This document shows positions 35,424 through 44,631 of a DNA stretch of 64,000 bases, one piece after another (position 1 is the first letter of the stretch; each line of letters starts with the position of its first letter). A program made the position numbers and the translations under genes. Location of the stretch: contig NZ_BCWX01000002.1 in NCBI RefSeq assembly GCF_001894805.1, positions 744,001 through 808,000 of the forward strand, in the 5' to 3' direction. Under the pieces are notes generated by a model. It did not search any database and was not told the DNA's origin. It saw nothing but the letters and a program-made list of their open reading frames with translations. This DNA comes from Rhodococcus globerulus NBRC 14531. Its GTDB lineage: Bacteria; Actinomycetota; Actinomycetes; Mycobacteriales; Mycobacteriaceae.

Positions 35424-36086
35424 GTGCCTGATCGTCAATCCCTTGCGGCTCTACTCCCGTTGGGATTGGCGATGGCGTTGGTCGGTGCCTCGTTCGGAGC
35501 GGTTGCGGTAGCGGCGGGGGTGTCGTTGCCGCAGGTTATTGCTCTGTCGGGCATCGTCTACGCGGGCGGAGCTCAGTTTCTTGTGGTGGCGGCGGTGGTT
35601 GCGGGTGCAGCCCCCGCCGCTGTCGTTTTTGGTGGGCTGCTTCTCAACGCGCGTCACCTGCCGTACGGATTGGTGCTTGCCGACGTTCTGCGGGGGAGTT
35701 GGCGCTCACGCATCTTCGGCGCGCACCTGATGACCGACGAAGCTACAGCTTTCACCACAGCGGAGCTTGCGTCGCACGGTGACGTGGCTCGTGCCCGCAA
35801 GACGTTCTTCGCTGCGGGAATCACGCTGTTTCTTGCGTGGAATATCGGTACCGCGATCGGCGCAGTCGGCGGCAATCTTCTGGGCGAGCCCAACGCGCTC
35901 GGTATCGACGCGGCATTTCCGGCAGCACTGCTGGCGCTCACCGCCGGAGCGTGGCGAGACCGGCTCGACCGCCGGGTTGCGTTGCTGGGGGCGGCCATTG
36001 CGGTGGTTTTGACGCCTGTGCTGCCTGCCGGTCTTGGCGTCATCGGCGGCTTGCTCGGTTTGATCGCTGCGGGCCGTAACCGATGA
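35424..36086 (+). CDS. azlC: AzlC-family branched-chain amino acid exporter, large subunit
   Basis: This protein of about 220 aa has 5-6 transmembrane segments and the AzlC features ASFGAVAVAAG, SGIVYAGGAQFLVVAA, LLNARHLPYGL and DEATAFTT. With AzlD it exports branched-chain amino acids or related compounds. The start may be TTG 35421 or GTG 35424; the latter fits the nearby -10 box. It overlaps azlD by four bases. Confidence 0.9.
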   Translation: MPDRQSLAALLPLGLAMALVGASFGAVAVAAGVSLPQVIALSGIVYAGGAQFLVVAAVVAGAAPAAVVFGGLLLNARHLPYGLVLADVLRGSWRSRIFGAHLMTDEATAFTTAELASHGDVARARKTFFAAGITLFLAWNIGTAIGAVGGNLLGEPNALGIDAAFPAALLALTAGAWRDRLDRRVALLGAAIAVVLTPVLPAGLGVIGGLLGLIAAGRNR

Positions 36087-36391
36087 GTTGGTGGATCATC
36101 GGCCTGATTGCCTTGGGAACCTTTGGCTTTCGTATTTCCGGGCCAGTGTTGCGGGATCGAATTCATCTCAGTCCGCGGGCGGTACGCATGCTCGGGTTGG
36201 GCGCAACCGCACTGTTGGTATCGCTGGCCGCTACGCAGGCCGTGTACTCCGGTGACGGTTTTGCCGGGTGGGCGCGGGTGCTCGGTGTTGCTGTCGCAGG
36301 CGTACTGATTTGGCGCCGTGCACCATTCGTGGTGATTGTGGTGGGCGCGGCGACGGTGACCGCGTTGTTGCGTCTGGCCGGCGTTACGTGA
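36083..36391 (+). CDS. azlD: AzlD-family branched-chain amino acid exporter, small subunit
   Basis: This 102-aa protein has three to four transmembrane helices and the AzlD-type TFGFRISGPVLRDRI and LSLAATQAVY-like region. ATG 36083 overlaps the azlC stop (ATGA). It works only as a pair with AzlC. Confidence 0.9.
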   Translation: MSWWIIGLIALGTFGFRISGPVLRDRIHLSPRAVRMLGLGATALLVSLAATQAVYSGDGFAGWARVLGVAVAGVLIWRRAPFVVIVVGAATVTALLRLAGVT

Positions 36392-36477
36392 TGAGTGCTC
36401 AAATGAATCACCGTGCGTGAATGGGTGTGAAACCTCTTGTCGATCCCCGATGTGCCGCAGTCGGCCCGGTATCTCAG

Positions 36478-37416
36478 TCAGTGCGGAGCCGACGTTGCCC
36501 AGGACGGACGCCATACGGTTTCCGGGAGCGGTGTCAGGTTTCCGAAGTGCTTGATGATCGCCGCTAGTGAAGGGTGTGGATTCGCGGTGCGGAGAATGAG
36601 CGAAAGCGGATATGCGAGAGTTGGATTCACGATCGGTATGCGGCGCAGGTCGTAGTTAGTCGGCCAGATGTAGCGGTCGCGCGCACCGACGAGAGTGGCC
36701 ACGTCCGCGGAGTCCGCGAGGGTCTCGAGAAGGACCTCGTCGCCGAAGTGCGGGCCGGTGGCGTCGATGCGTAAGTCGAATTCGGTGGCGAGCTGATCGT
36801 AGAACTCACCCCATTCGGTGCGGGGCGCGATACCCGGTACCCAGATCCGATGCCTGCGCAGCTGAGGTGGCGTCAGTGTTCGCGAGGAGGCAAGTGGATG
36901 TCGTGGTCCGACAAGGAGTTCCAATGGGGAATCGAAAGCGTGAATCGTGCGCACGTCGCGCGGCAACATCGTCGGATCTGTCACGGTGCGAAACGTGGCG
37001 TCGATCTCGCCCGCTTCGACGGCGGCGACGGCTACGCGCGGGTCGTTGACTCTGAGAGTCACTACGTCGAGATTGATTTCGGGATGTGACCGCCAGTAAT
37101 CGTGCAGAATAACGGCCTGCGCGCTACGCAGGCCGAGAACGTCGATTCGAAGTGCCCGCGAACCTGGTCGGACCGCAGTGATGGCACGCTCGACTCCCGT
37201 GACGATGTTCCGCGCATGCGGGAGAAATGCTTGTCCGTCGAGTGTCAGCTCGACTCCGCGGGCGGTACGGGTGAACAACCGAACTTCCAGCTCGCGTTCC
37301 AGGGCGGCGATACGCTTCGAGACGGCTTGTTGTGTCACACCCAGCTCGTTGGCTGCATGTTGCAGCTGTCCGAGCTCTGCTGCCCGTACGAATGATCGCA
37401 CTGCTTCGGTATCCAT
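36478..37416 (-). CDS. LysR-family transcriptional regulator
   Basis: This 312-aa protein begins MDTEAVRSFVRAAELGQLQ and has the HTH AANELGVTQQAVSKRIAALE, followed by the ligand domain. It is divergent from an MFS transporter with 119 bases between starts, the classic arrangement for a LysR regulator controlling a drug/efflux gene. A CCGACTGTCGG palindrome at 37457-37467 lies in the gap. Confidence 0.9.
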   Translation of the reverse strand: MDTEAVRSFVRAAELGQLQHAANELGVTQQAVSKRIAALERELEVRLFTRTARGVELTLDGQAFLPHARNIVTGVERAITAVRPGSRALRIDVLGLRSAQAVILHDYWRSHPEINLDVVTLRVNDPRVAVAAVEAGEIDATFRTVTDPTMLPRDVRTIHAFDSPLELLVGPRHPLASSRTLTPPQLRRHRIWVPGIAPRTEWGEFYDQLATEFDLRIDATGPHFGDEVLLETLADSADVATLVGARDRYIWPTNYDLRRIPIVNPTLAYPLSLILRTANPHPSLAAIIKHFGNLTPLPETVWRPSWATSAPH

Positions 37417-37535
37417 TCACCCAGCCTATTCATGCACAACTGATCGTTGTGGCTTGCCGACTGTCGGTTGTTTGATCGTGCGTCGGTACAGCTGGTGTGA
37501 TTCATGCCGACGTCGGCGTTGCAAAGGGGAGTTGT

Positions 37536-38783
37536 ATGCGGGTGGACTTGGGGCGCAGTTTCGGCTGGCTGTGGACGGCCTACGCCATCAGCACCTACGG
37601 CACGTGGCTTGCCTTCGGAGCGTTCGCCCTCATTGCTGTGCAAGTGCTGCACTCATCGGCATTCGCAGTCGCGCTCCTGGGATCGGCGGGACTTGCCGTT
37701 GCCGCGATCGTTGCGTTCCCGCTCGGGCCGTGGGTCGAGCGCAGGGCAAAACGGCCGGTGATGATCGCGACGGACCTGGCCCGATTCTTCGCAATGGCGA
37801 GTGTTCCGATCGCGTATTTCTTCGACATCCTGACCTATGGGCAACTGCTGGTTGTCTCGGTTGTCTCCGGAACCGCAGGTATCGTCTTCTCTGCCGCTTC
37901 CGGCGCATATCTGAAACATGTCGTCCGCAGCGATCACCTCCTTGTCGCAAACGGAAGATTTGAAAGCACGAGTTGGGTGGCAACCGCGGCGGGGCCGCCC
38001 CTTGGCGGCGCGCTCATCGGACTGCTCGGTCCAGTCGTCACAGTCGCGGCCGACGCCTTCAGCTTTCTGCTGTCCGCTCTCGGGGTTCTCCGCATTCGTG
38101 GCGACGACGTCGAGGCGCCTGGAGGCGCGCCCACCAGAGTGCGCGCCACTGACCTGTTGAACGGCTGGCGGCACATTCACGCCGACCGTGTGCTTCGACG
38201 TCTGTTTCTCAATTCCGTGATAGTCAGTGGCCTGATCATGGCAACCAGCCCCCTCCTGGCCGTCCTCCTTCTCGGTCAATACCATTTCCCCGCTTGGCAA
38301 TACGGTCTTGCGTTCGGCATCCCAGCACTCGGGGGTTTCGCGGGTGCCCGCCTTTCCGCGCCACTCGTCGCTCGGTACGGGCGCCACCGCGTTATGATCG
38401 TCTCCGGTTGGCTGCGCTCGATCTTCCCGCTCGGCCTCGCGTTCACCCAACCCGGCGTCGCCGGACTTATCACGGTGATTGTCGTTGAGGGCCTGTTGAT
38501 CACGTGTATGGGCATCTTCAATCCCATTAATGCGACCGAACGCTTGCAGCGCACTTCTGCCGATCACGCCGCGCAGGTCCTCACCACATGGAGCGTCAGC
38601 AGCAAACTCGCTCAGGCGACGCTCATGTTGGTGTGGGGCGTGCTCGCGACACTCACCAGTCCGCTGGCCGGGATCACGACGGCAGGCGTTCTCCTACTTG
38701 CCACCCCGCTCCTGCTGCCCACACGGGCGCATATGACCGCGCCCGAGGCTGGAGTGTCGGATAAAGGCGTCCGGGCAGGATGA
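37536..38783 (+). CDS. MFS efflux transporter
   Basis: This 415-aa protein has 10-12 transmembrane segments, no large soluble domain and MFS_3-type sequence (WTAYAISTYGTWLAFGAFALI, GPWVERRAKRPVMIATDLARF). ATG 37536 follows AAGGGGA. The divergent LysR gene probably controls it. Substrate is not recognisable; multidrug or antibiotic export is typical. Confidence 0.85.
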   Translation: MRVDLGRSFGWLWTAYAISTYGTWLAFGAFALIAVQVLHSSAFAVALLGSAGLAVAAIVAFPLGPWVERRAKRPVMIATDLARFFAMASVPIAYFFDILTYGQLLVVSVVSGTAGIVFSAASGAYLKHVVRSDHLLVANGRFESTSWVATAAGPPLGGALIGLLGPVVTVAADAFSFLLSALGVLRIRGDDVEAPGGAPTRVRATDLLNGWRHIHADRVLRRLFLNSVIVSGLIMATSPLLAVLLLGQYHFPAWQYGLAFGIPALGGFAGARLSAPLVARYGRHRVMIVSGWLRSIFPLGLAFTQPGVAGLITVIVVEGLLITCMGIFNPINATERLQRTSADHAAQVLTTWSVSSKLAQATLMLVWGVLATLTSPLAGITTAGVLLLATPLLLPTRAHMTAPEAGVSDKGVRAG

Positions 38784-38966
38784 CTCACGCAAACGTGGCG
38801 TCCAGATCTAGAACAATATTTCAGGTCTATGCAAATGCGCGATGCGCTGGTCGGTCAGAACATGATGTATCACCGGCATCCGAATCAGCATATTATCTGT
38901 ATATTTCGTGATCCGGCGGCGATGGACATCTACGCGACCAAGCTCTACTCTGAGGCTCACCAATAA
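38784..38966 (+). pseudogene. 60-codon open frame after the MFS gene, probable gene remnant
   Basis: The reading frame of the MFS gene stays open past its TGA for 60 codons (LTQTWRPDLEQYF... ending in YATKLYSEAHQ). The only ATG is at 38829, giving 45 aa (MQMRDALVGQNMMYHRHPN then QHIICIFRDPAAM). It reads like real protein but is AT-richer than its neighbours and has no ribosome site. It may be the tail of a decayed gene or a small protein; no family recognised. Confidence 0.35.
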
Positions 38967-39032
38967 ATAGAGCACAGTTTCATTTCTTGAATTCGATTCG
39001 GTAGGTGAACCGACGGTGGAGGAGTTGCAAGT

Positions 39033-39899
39033 ATGGCGTCGTACGAGGACATTCCGATCATCGACACTCTCATTGGCTTCCGTGAAGCCTGTGGGCACGA
39101 GTACGACTTCATCACTGAGCAGACCAAGGACCGGGAAAGTCGGGAGTCGTTCGAGTTTCCGGCCGAGTACATGTTCAAAGGCGTGCCCAAGGAATTGCCC
39201 ACCGACGACCCGGTGTCGGTGACGTTGCGTGAGATGGACAAGCACGGTATTGAGATCGGTATGGTTACCGTGGCGACAGAGTCGGGTAGGACTGCAGTGC
39301 AACGGTTCCCCGACCGTTTTGTGCCACAAGGCTCCGCTGTGGACCCCAACGACATCATGGGCACCCTGTCGACAATGACGCGTGAGTACGAGGAATTTGG
39401 CATCAGATCAGTGAGTTCCTTTGCCGCGGGCACTTTTCCGCAGGTAGCACTCAACGCGCCCCAGATGTACCCCATCTACGCGAAGTGCGTCGAACTCGAT
39501 ATCCCGATCTTTGCGTGCGCCGGTATCGCGGGGCCGCGCTTGAAATCTGCTGTACAGCATGTGGAACTCATCGACGACGTGATGTTCGATTTCCCCGATC
39601 TGGTGTTCGTCACCAGGCACGGCTGTGAACCGTGGGAGGAATTGGCAGTCAAGCTGATGCTGAAGTGGCCGAACTTGTACTACTCGACGTCGGCTTTCGC
39701 GCCGAAGCACTACCCCAAGGCGATAGTCGATTACGCAAATTCGCGTGGCGCCGACAAGATCATGTATGCGGGCTACTTTCCGGCCGGATTGACGTTGGAC
39801 CGCATCTTCACGGACATGCCGCACGTGCCGTTCAACGACGACGTGTGGCCGAAATTCCTGCATTTGAACGCCCGCAAGGTTCTGAAGTTGAAGGAGTGA
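39033..39899 (+). CDS. Amidohydrolase family protein (Amidohydro_2 type)
   Basis: This 288-aa TIM-barrel protein has IIDTLIGFREACG at the N-terminus, MDKHGIEIGMVTVA, FPDLVFVTRHGCEPWEELA and ending MYAGYFPAGLTLDRIF, with a histidine-containing metal/substrate site like the ACMSD/decarboxylase group. ATG 39033 follows GGAGGAG. The usual first HxH is missing, so it may be non-canonical or a decarboxylase-like hydrolase. A TetR gene follows 7 bases later and is probably its regulator. Confidence 0.82.
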   Translation: MASYEDIPIIDTLIGFREACGHEYDFITEQTKDRESRESFEFPAEYMFKGVPKELPTDDPVSVTLREMDKHGIEIGMVTVATESGRTAVQRFPDRFVPQGSAVDPNDIMGTLSTMTREYEEFGIRSVSSFAAGTFPQVALNAPQMYPIYAKCVELDIPIFACAGIAGPRLKSAVQHVELIDDVMFDFPDLVFVTRHGCEPWEELAVKLMLKWPNLYYSTSAFAPKHYPKAIVDYANSRGADKIMYAGYFPAGLTLDRIFTDMPHVPFNDDVWPKFLHLNARKVLKLKE

Positions 39900-39906
39900 T
39901 CGCGCA

Positions 39907-40533
39907 GTGACCGATGCATCTGTCGCCTTTCCGCTGAACCCAGACGACATGACGACGTCCCAGCTCGAACGTCGTAAGGCGCTCACCGACACTGTTATCG
40001 AGATGCTCGCCGATATGAGCCCGGACAAGGTCCAGATGCGCGAGGTTTCCGAACGGTCGGGCGTCGCGCTCGGAACGGTGTACCGCTATTTCCCGGCCAA
40101 ACAGCAACTCTTGGCGGCGTCGATAGTTGCGTGGAACGACATCCTCGCCGATCGGCTTGCACGTGAACAAGCGAGTGGACGTGCGCGGTATGGCGGCCAC
40201 GACTCAGTCCTTGATCGAGTCCTCGACCTGTATCGCCGCCAGATGAAGGCATTCCACCGCCGGCCCCACTTTGCGCGGCTCGAGGTCGACATGCAGACGT
40301 CGGACGACCCTTACGTTCGGGACACGATGGACGAGCGAGCCGCCGCCAACCGCTCGGTGATCTTCAGTCTGATGGACGGAGTCCCGGCTGAGTTGGCTCG
40401 TCTGGCGTCGCTTTCCATTGGCAGTGTGATGCTTAATTCGTTGATCTTGTGGACCACTGGTCGCATCGGCTATCCAGAGGCGCTGCGCAATGTGGAGGAG
40501 ACCTGTCGACTGGTCTTGCGCGACTACTCCTAG
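39907..40533 (+). CDS. TetR-family transcriptional regulator
   Basis: This 208-aa protein has the HTH VQMREVSERSGVALGTVYRYFPAKQQLL. The GTG start follows the amidohydrolase stop by seven bases with GGAG upstream, so the two are cotranscribed. The C-terminal domain belongs to the group found beside hydroxylase/hydrolase genes in actinobacteria. Confidence 0.88.
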   Translation: MTDASVAFPLNPDDMTTSQLERRKALTDTVIEMLADMSPDKVQMREVSERSGVALGTVYRYFPAKQQLLAASIVAWNDILADRLAREQASGRARYGGHDSVLDRVLDLYRRQMKAFHRRPHFARLEVDMQTSDDPYVRDTMDERAAANRSVIFSLMDGVPAELARLASLSIGSVMLNSLILWTTGRIGYPEALRNVEETCRLVLRDYS

Positions 40534-40544
40534 AAGTGAGTCGT

Positions 40545-40766
40545 TTACGGGATCTGGGGAATCGGGTCCGGTGGATAGGGGTTGGGCGGCGTTGGAGTCG
40601 GGGGTACCGGCGGTGGCGTCGGCGGTACGGGTTCCGGCGCTGGCGGGATTGGTTCAGGCACGGGGTTCGGCGGAACCGGATCGGGCCCGGTACCCGACGG
40701 GGTGTTGTACGCCAACGCAAAAGGATCGATCATGCCGGTCGTGTTCCCCAATACTCCGTTCGCCAA
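40545..40766 (-). CDS. Small proline-rich protein
   Basis: The minus-strand frame (TTG 40766, 73 aa) begins MANGVLGNTTGMIDPFALAYN and ends with a PxP-rich tail of PPTP, PEP and PPDP repeats. The opposite strand reads as glycine-rich, an artefact of the same sequence. The start lacks a clear ribosome site. It overlaps nothing and ends 12 bases after the TetR gene. No family recognised; a secreted or surface role is possible. Confidence 0.5.
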   Translation of the reverse strand: MANGVLGNTTGMIDPFALAYNTPSGTGPDPVPPNPVPEPIPPAPEPVPPTPPPVPPTPTPPNPYPPDPIPQIP

Positions 40767-40856
40767 CCCTGAGGTGGGTTTCGGGTTTCAGTGTTGGACT
40801 CGCCGGGTAGCTGATCGCTGGCAGCGCGAACAGCAGCACAACGAGAGGGGCTTGTG

Positions 40857-41705
40857 ATGAGTGAGCATCCGCGCGAGCGAATCGAATACCCCGGGCACAC
40901 CGGCGACATGAGTGAAAAACCCCGCGACGAGATGAACGGTTACGTCGGGCGGGGCCTGCTCGACGGCAAGCGTGCGTTGATCACAGGTGGCGATTCCGGT
41001 ATCGGAAGGGCTGTGGCTGTTGCATTTGCCAAGGAAGGAGCCGATGTCGCGATTGCCTATCTCGAGGAAGACGCCGACGCCCATCACACCGCCGCACTTG
41101 TTGCGCATCAAGGCAGAAAGTGTCATCTGATGCGGGGCGACCTCGCGGATCCGTACCACTGCAATGATGTGGTCGGGCAGACGGTGGACGTGCTGGGAGG
41201 CTTGAATATCCTCGTCAACAATGTTGCCTACCAACAACCGGTCGATGACTTCGTCGAGCTGTCGGACGAGCAGTGGCGTCGGACCTTCGCGGTGAACATC
41301 GACAGCTATTTCCACGTCAGCAAGGCAGCGGTTCCCCATCTGAGAGGCGGTGGGTCGATCATCAACACGGCGTCGATCAACGGCCTGCGCGGAAATAAGA
41401 GCTTGATCGACTACTCGGCGACCAAGGGGGCCGTCATTGCGCTGACGTACTCACTGTCCCAGTCGTTGCGTGAGCGATCGATTCGCGTCAATTGTGTTGC
41501 CCCTGGCCCGGTATGGACGCCGCTGATACCGGCGACATTGGACATGGACAAGGTGGAGTCTTTTGGTCAACAGGCACCGTACGGGCGGGCAGCCCAGCCG
41601 GACGAGATCGCACCCTCGTACGTGTTCTTTGCCTCGGAAACTATGTCGTCTTATTACTCCGGGGAGGTGCTTGCGCCGATCGGCGGAGAAACGCTGCCCG
41701 GTTGA
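40857..41705 (+). CDS. Short-chain dehydrogenase/reductase (YghA/YhdF-type)
   Basis: This 282-aa protein has an N-terminal extension (YPGHTGDMSEKPRDEMNGY), the Rossmann motif ALITGGDSGIGRAVAVAFAKEGADVAIAY, LVNNVAYQQP, the catalytic YSATKGAV (Tyr and Lys) with Ser in INTASINGLRG, and PGPVWTPL. The extension is typical of the YghA/YhdF branch of SDRs. ATG 40857 follows GAGAGGGG and is preferred over GTG 40854. Substrate unknown. Confidence 0.88.
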   Translation: MSEHPRERIEYPGHTGDMSEKPRDEMNGYVGRGLLDGKRALITGGDSGIGRAVAVAFAKEGADVAIAYLEEDADAHHTAALVAHQGRKCHLMRGDLADPYHCNDVVGQTVDVLGGLNILVNNVAYQQPVDDFVELSDEQWRRTFAVNIDSYFHVSKAAVPHLRGGGSIINTASINGLRGNKSLIDYSATKGAVIALTYSLSQSLRERSIRVNCVAPGPVWTPLIPATLDMDKVESFGQQAPYGRAAQPDEIAPSYVFFASETMSSYYSGEVLAPIGGETLPG

Positions 41706-41768
41706 CGGCAAATTCCGACAATTGCCTTCTGCCTGATCTCCAGAAGCGGCGTCGGCTAGGTTAGTCGT

Positions 41769-42857
41769 GTGGGGGACACCAGGGGAACTGATCCGATTGT
41801 CGTCGAGCCGCAATCGCAGGAGCAGGTCGGTGATTCGACGGGCCGCAAGCCGCGGCGGCGATTCCTTCGCGTGGTGCGATGGATCTGCGTCTCCGTGCTC
41901 GCGATAGTTGTTGGTGCTGTTGCGATCTCGACCATCAATCATCGGTGGCAAACTCCACGGGACAAGCAAGCCATCGAGGCGCTGATCGGTCCCTCGCACC
42001 GTTACGTCGAGGTGGACGGACATCGGATGAGCGTTGCGATTCAAGGCTCCGGCCCACGTACCATCGTCCTCATGCCAGGTTTGGGTACACCTGAGCCGAT
42101 CCTCGATTTTGCGCCCCTCGCGCGACGCCTCGCTGAGGCGAACACGGTGGTTACCGTCGAAAACTTCGGGTTGGGACTCAGTGACGGCACAGACGCACCG
42201 CGAACCAGCGAAGCAATCGTCGACGAGACCCGTTCTGCGCTGAGTGCCCTGGGGTTGAACGGACCCTATGTTCTTATGCCGCATTCCCTTTCCGGTCTGT
42301 ACGCGATGTGGTGGGTTACCAACCATCCTGACGAGGTGGCCGCGGTAGTAGGAGTCGACGACGAGCGATATACGTCCGAACTTGCCGAAGGTGCGCCGGA
42401 GTGGCCGGGCTGGATGTCTACGGTCACGGCGCTCGGCGGGGTACGGGACTTGATCTACTTGGATATGAATACCGATTACCTGGGGCTCGCGGCCGACTAC
42501 CGAGAAAGTCTCGGCGACGCCGCCGAATATACCCCTGAGCAGCAAGAACTCTATTTGCGTTCCTACTCGTGGGTATTGAATTCAACGATGCTCGCCGAGA
42601 CCGCGCACGAAGCTGAGAATGTACGAGGCGTCGAGGGCGCTACCTTGCCTCCGACTATGCCGGCCATGTCTATTCTCGCGTCGTCGTCACTCACAGCCGA
42701 CCCGGAATGGGAGTCGTCGCACCGCGCGGCAATTACCAACCCGTCGATTCAACGGGTCGAAATATTGGACGGCCACCACTACCTGTTTCACGCGAACGCG
42801 TCCGAGATTGCCGACATGACCCAGCAGTTTCTGGACGAACACGTCCAGCCTCGGTGA
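41769..42857 (+). CDS. Membrane-anchored alpha/beta hydrolase
   Basis: This 362-aa protein has a basic N-terminal region, one transmembrane helix (WICVSVLAIVVGAVAISTI) and an alpha/beta-hydrolase domain with oxyanion motif LMPGLGTPEPI, nucleophile in MPHSLSG, acid region and a C-terminal ILDGHHYLFHA. It probably faces outside. The GTG 41769 start lies 7 bases after TAGGTT (41757-41762), so the mRNA may be leaderless. Substrate unknown. Confidence 0.82.
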   Translation: MGDTRGTDPIVVEPQSQEQVGDSTGRKPRRRFLRVVRWICVSVLAIVVGAVAISTINHRWQTPRDKQAIEALIGPSHRYVEVDGHRMSVAIQGSGPRTIVLMPGLGTPEPILDFAPLARRLAEANTVVTVENFGLGLSDGTDAPRTSEAIVDETRSALSALGLNGPYVLMPHSLSGLYAMWWVTNHPDEVAAVVGVDDERYTSELAEGAPEWPGWMSTVTALGGVRDLIYLDMNTDYLGLAADYRESLGDAAEYTPEQQELYLRSYSWVLNSTMLAETAHEAENVRGVEGATLPPTMPAMSILASSSLTADPEWESSHRAAITNPSIQRVEILDGHHYLFHANASEIADMTQQFLDEHVQPR

Positions 42858-42895
42858 GCAAGCAATTCAGGACGTAGCGCCGTCGCTATACACAG

Positions 42896-44518
42896 CTACG
42901 CGAGTTCGGGGGTCGTTGTGAACCCGCGGTAATTGTCGGCGGCGATTTGAGTGCAGAGGTTTCGATAGTTTCCGACGCCGCCGATATATGGCATGAAAAT
43001 TCTCGGTTTACCGGGAACGTTGGCGCCGAGATACCACGAATCCGCTTGCATATAGAGACTATCCGCGGCAATGGAGGTCACGTGGTCTACCCACTGCTCT
43101 TGAGCGGCATGGGTAGCTTCGGCGAACTGCGTGCCGACGCGGCGCATGTGGTCGATGTAGTCCACTACCCACTCGACGTGCTGTTCGATCGAGACCACGA
43201 CGTTGGACAAGACCGAGGGGCTGCCTGGTCCGGTGAGGACAAACATGTTGGGGAAGCCCGCAACCGCAACGCCGAGATACGTGCGTGGCCCAGCCGCCCA
43301 GGTCTCGCGTAGTGCTATGCCATCTCGCCCGCGGATGTCGATGGCGTTCAACGCGCCGGTCATGGCGTCGAATCCCGTGGCGTAGACGATCATGTCGAGT
43401 TCGTGCAGTCCCGCTGAGGTCTGGATTCCCTCGGGCACAATGTGCTCGATCGGTGCGGCGCGGAGGTCCGCCAGCGTGACGTTGTCGCGGTTGAAAGTCT
43501 CGTAATAGTCGGTTCCGATGCACAACCGCTTCGAACCCAATGGATACCCCTTGGGGCACAGTGCCTCTGCCGTAGTGGGATCTTCGACTGTATCGCGGAT
43601 CTTCGATCGTACGAATTCAGCGGCGGTCTCGTTGGCGTCGACGCTGATCATGATGTCGCCGAAGGCGTTCTGGAAGGCGATTCCGCCGCCGGCCCAGCGG
43701 CTCTCGTATTCCTTGTCACGGACTTCCGGCGCGGTTTCGAGTGCCAGTCCGACGGGCGGCGGGAGAATCCAGCCACCGTGGGATTCACGCAGGTTCTGGC
43801 GGCGGGTGGGGTAGTCGGCCTTGATCTCGTCGAGTTCGTCGGGTCCGAGTGGCCGGTTGCGCGCTGGGATGACAAATCCCGGGGTCCGCTGGAACACGGT
43901 GAGGTGTTCGGCCTGCTCGGCGATGAGCGGGATCGCCTGTACCCCGGACGATCCGGTACCGATGACGCCCACGCGCTTACCCGTGAACTCGACGCCCTGA
44001 GACGGCCAGTGTCCGGTGTGATGGACCTCGCCGCGGAAATCCTGCTGGCCGGCTAATTCTGGCATTCGCGCGGATGAGAGTGCACCGGTTGCCATGACGA
44101 CCCACCGACCGGTGACAGAATCTCCGTCGTCGGTCGTGATCGTCCACAATCCCGCCGTTTCGTCGAAATCGGCTGATGTCACACGAATTCCGAATGTGAT
44201 CTCCTTGCGCAGGTCGAATCGATCGGCGACGTGCTCGAGATACGAGAGAATCTCAGGCTGCGCGGGGAAGCGTTCTGTCCAGATCCATTCCTGCTGAAGG
44301 TCGTCGTCAAATGAATACGAGTAGTCGGCGCTGTCGACATCGCACCGGGCGCCGGGGTAGCGGTTCCAGAACCAGGTTCCGCCGACGCTGCTACCTGCTT
44401 CGAACCCTCGAACGGAGAGGCCTCGTTGCCGAAGGCTGTGCAGCGCATAGAGGCCGGCGAATCCGGCGCCCACGACAATTGCGTCGCAATCTGGAGTCTG
44501 CGGAGGGTTGTTCAGCAT
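42896..44518 (-). CDS. Baeyer-Villiger monooxygenase (type I)
   Basis: This 540-aa flavoprotein has the FAD site (AIVVGAGFAGLYALHSLRQRG), the NADPH site (VGVIGTGSSGVQAIP) and the fingerprint FRGEVHHTGHWP matching FxGxxxHxxxW(P/D) of type I BVMOs. It inserts oxygen next to a ketone to give an ester or lactone. Length is typical of cyclohexanone/phenylacetone monooxygenases. It is divergent from a TetR gene, and an esterase gene lies just beyond, so a ketone-ester-hydrolysis route is likely. Substrate not identifiable. Confidence 0.93.
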   Translation of the reverse strand: MLNNPPQTPDCDAIVVGAGFAGLYALHSLRQRGLSVRGFEAGSSVGGTWFWNRYPGARCDVDSADYSYSFDDDLQQEWIWTERFPAQPEILSYLEHVADRFDLRKEITFGIRVTSADFDETAGLWTITTDDGDSVTGRWVVMATGALSSARMPELAGQQDFRGEVHHTGHWPSQGVEFTGKRVGVIGTGSSGVQAIPLIAEQAEHLTVFQRTPGFVIPARNRPLGPDELDEIKADYPTRRQNLRESHGGWILPPPVGLALETAPEVRDKEYESRWAGGGIAFQNAFGDIMISVDANETAAEFVRSKIRDTVEDPTTAEALCPKGYPLGSKRLCIGTDYYETFNRDNVTLADLRAAPIEHIVPEGIQTSAGLHELDMIVYATGFDAMTGALNAIDIRGRDGIALRETWAAGPRTYLGVAVAGFPNMFVLTGPGSPSVLSNVVVSIEQHVEWVVDYIDHMRRVGTQFAEATHAAQEQWVDHVTSIAADSLYMQADSWYLGANVPGKPRIFMPYIGGVGNYRNLCTQIAADNYRGFTTTPELA

Positions 44519-44631
44519 GGGGACTGCCTCGATTCACGGTGAGGGGCGGGGACGACGGGATGTGCCAGTAGCATCAGTGCAGGCTGTGAGTACGCCGCAC
44601 GCTGTTCGGATGTAACGGGAGGAATGCAAAC

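Noticed and set aside
42896-44518. Reading the BVMO as a plain FAD disulfide oxidoreductase
   Set aside because: The intact FxGxxxHxxxWP fingerprint and two Rossmann motifs identify a type I BVMO.
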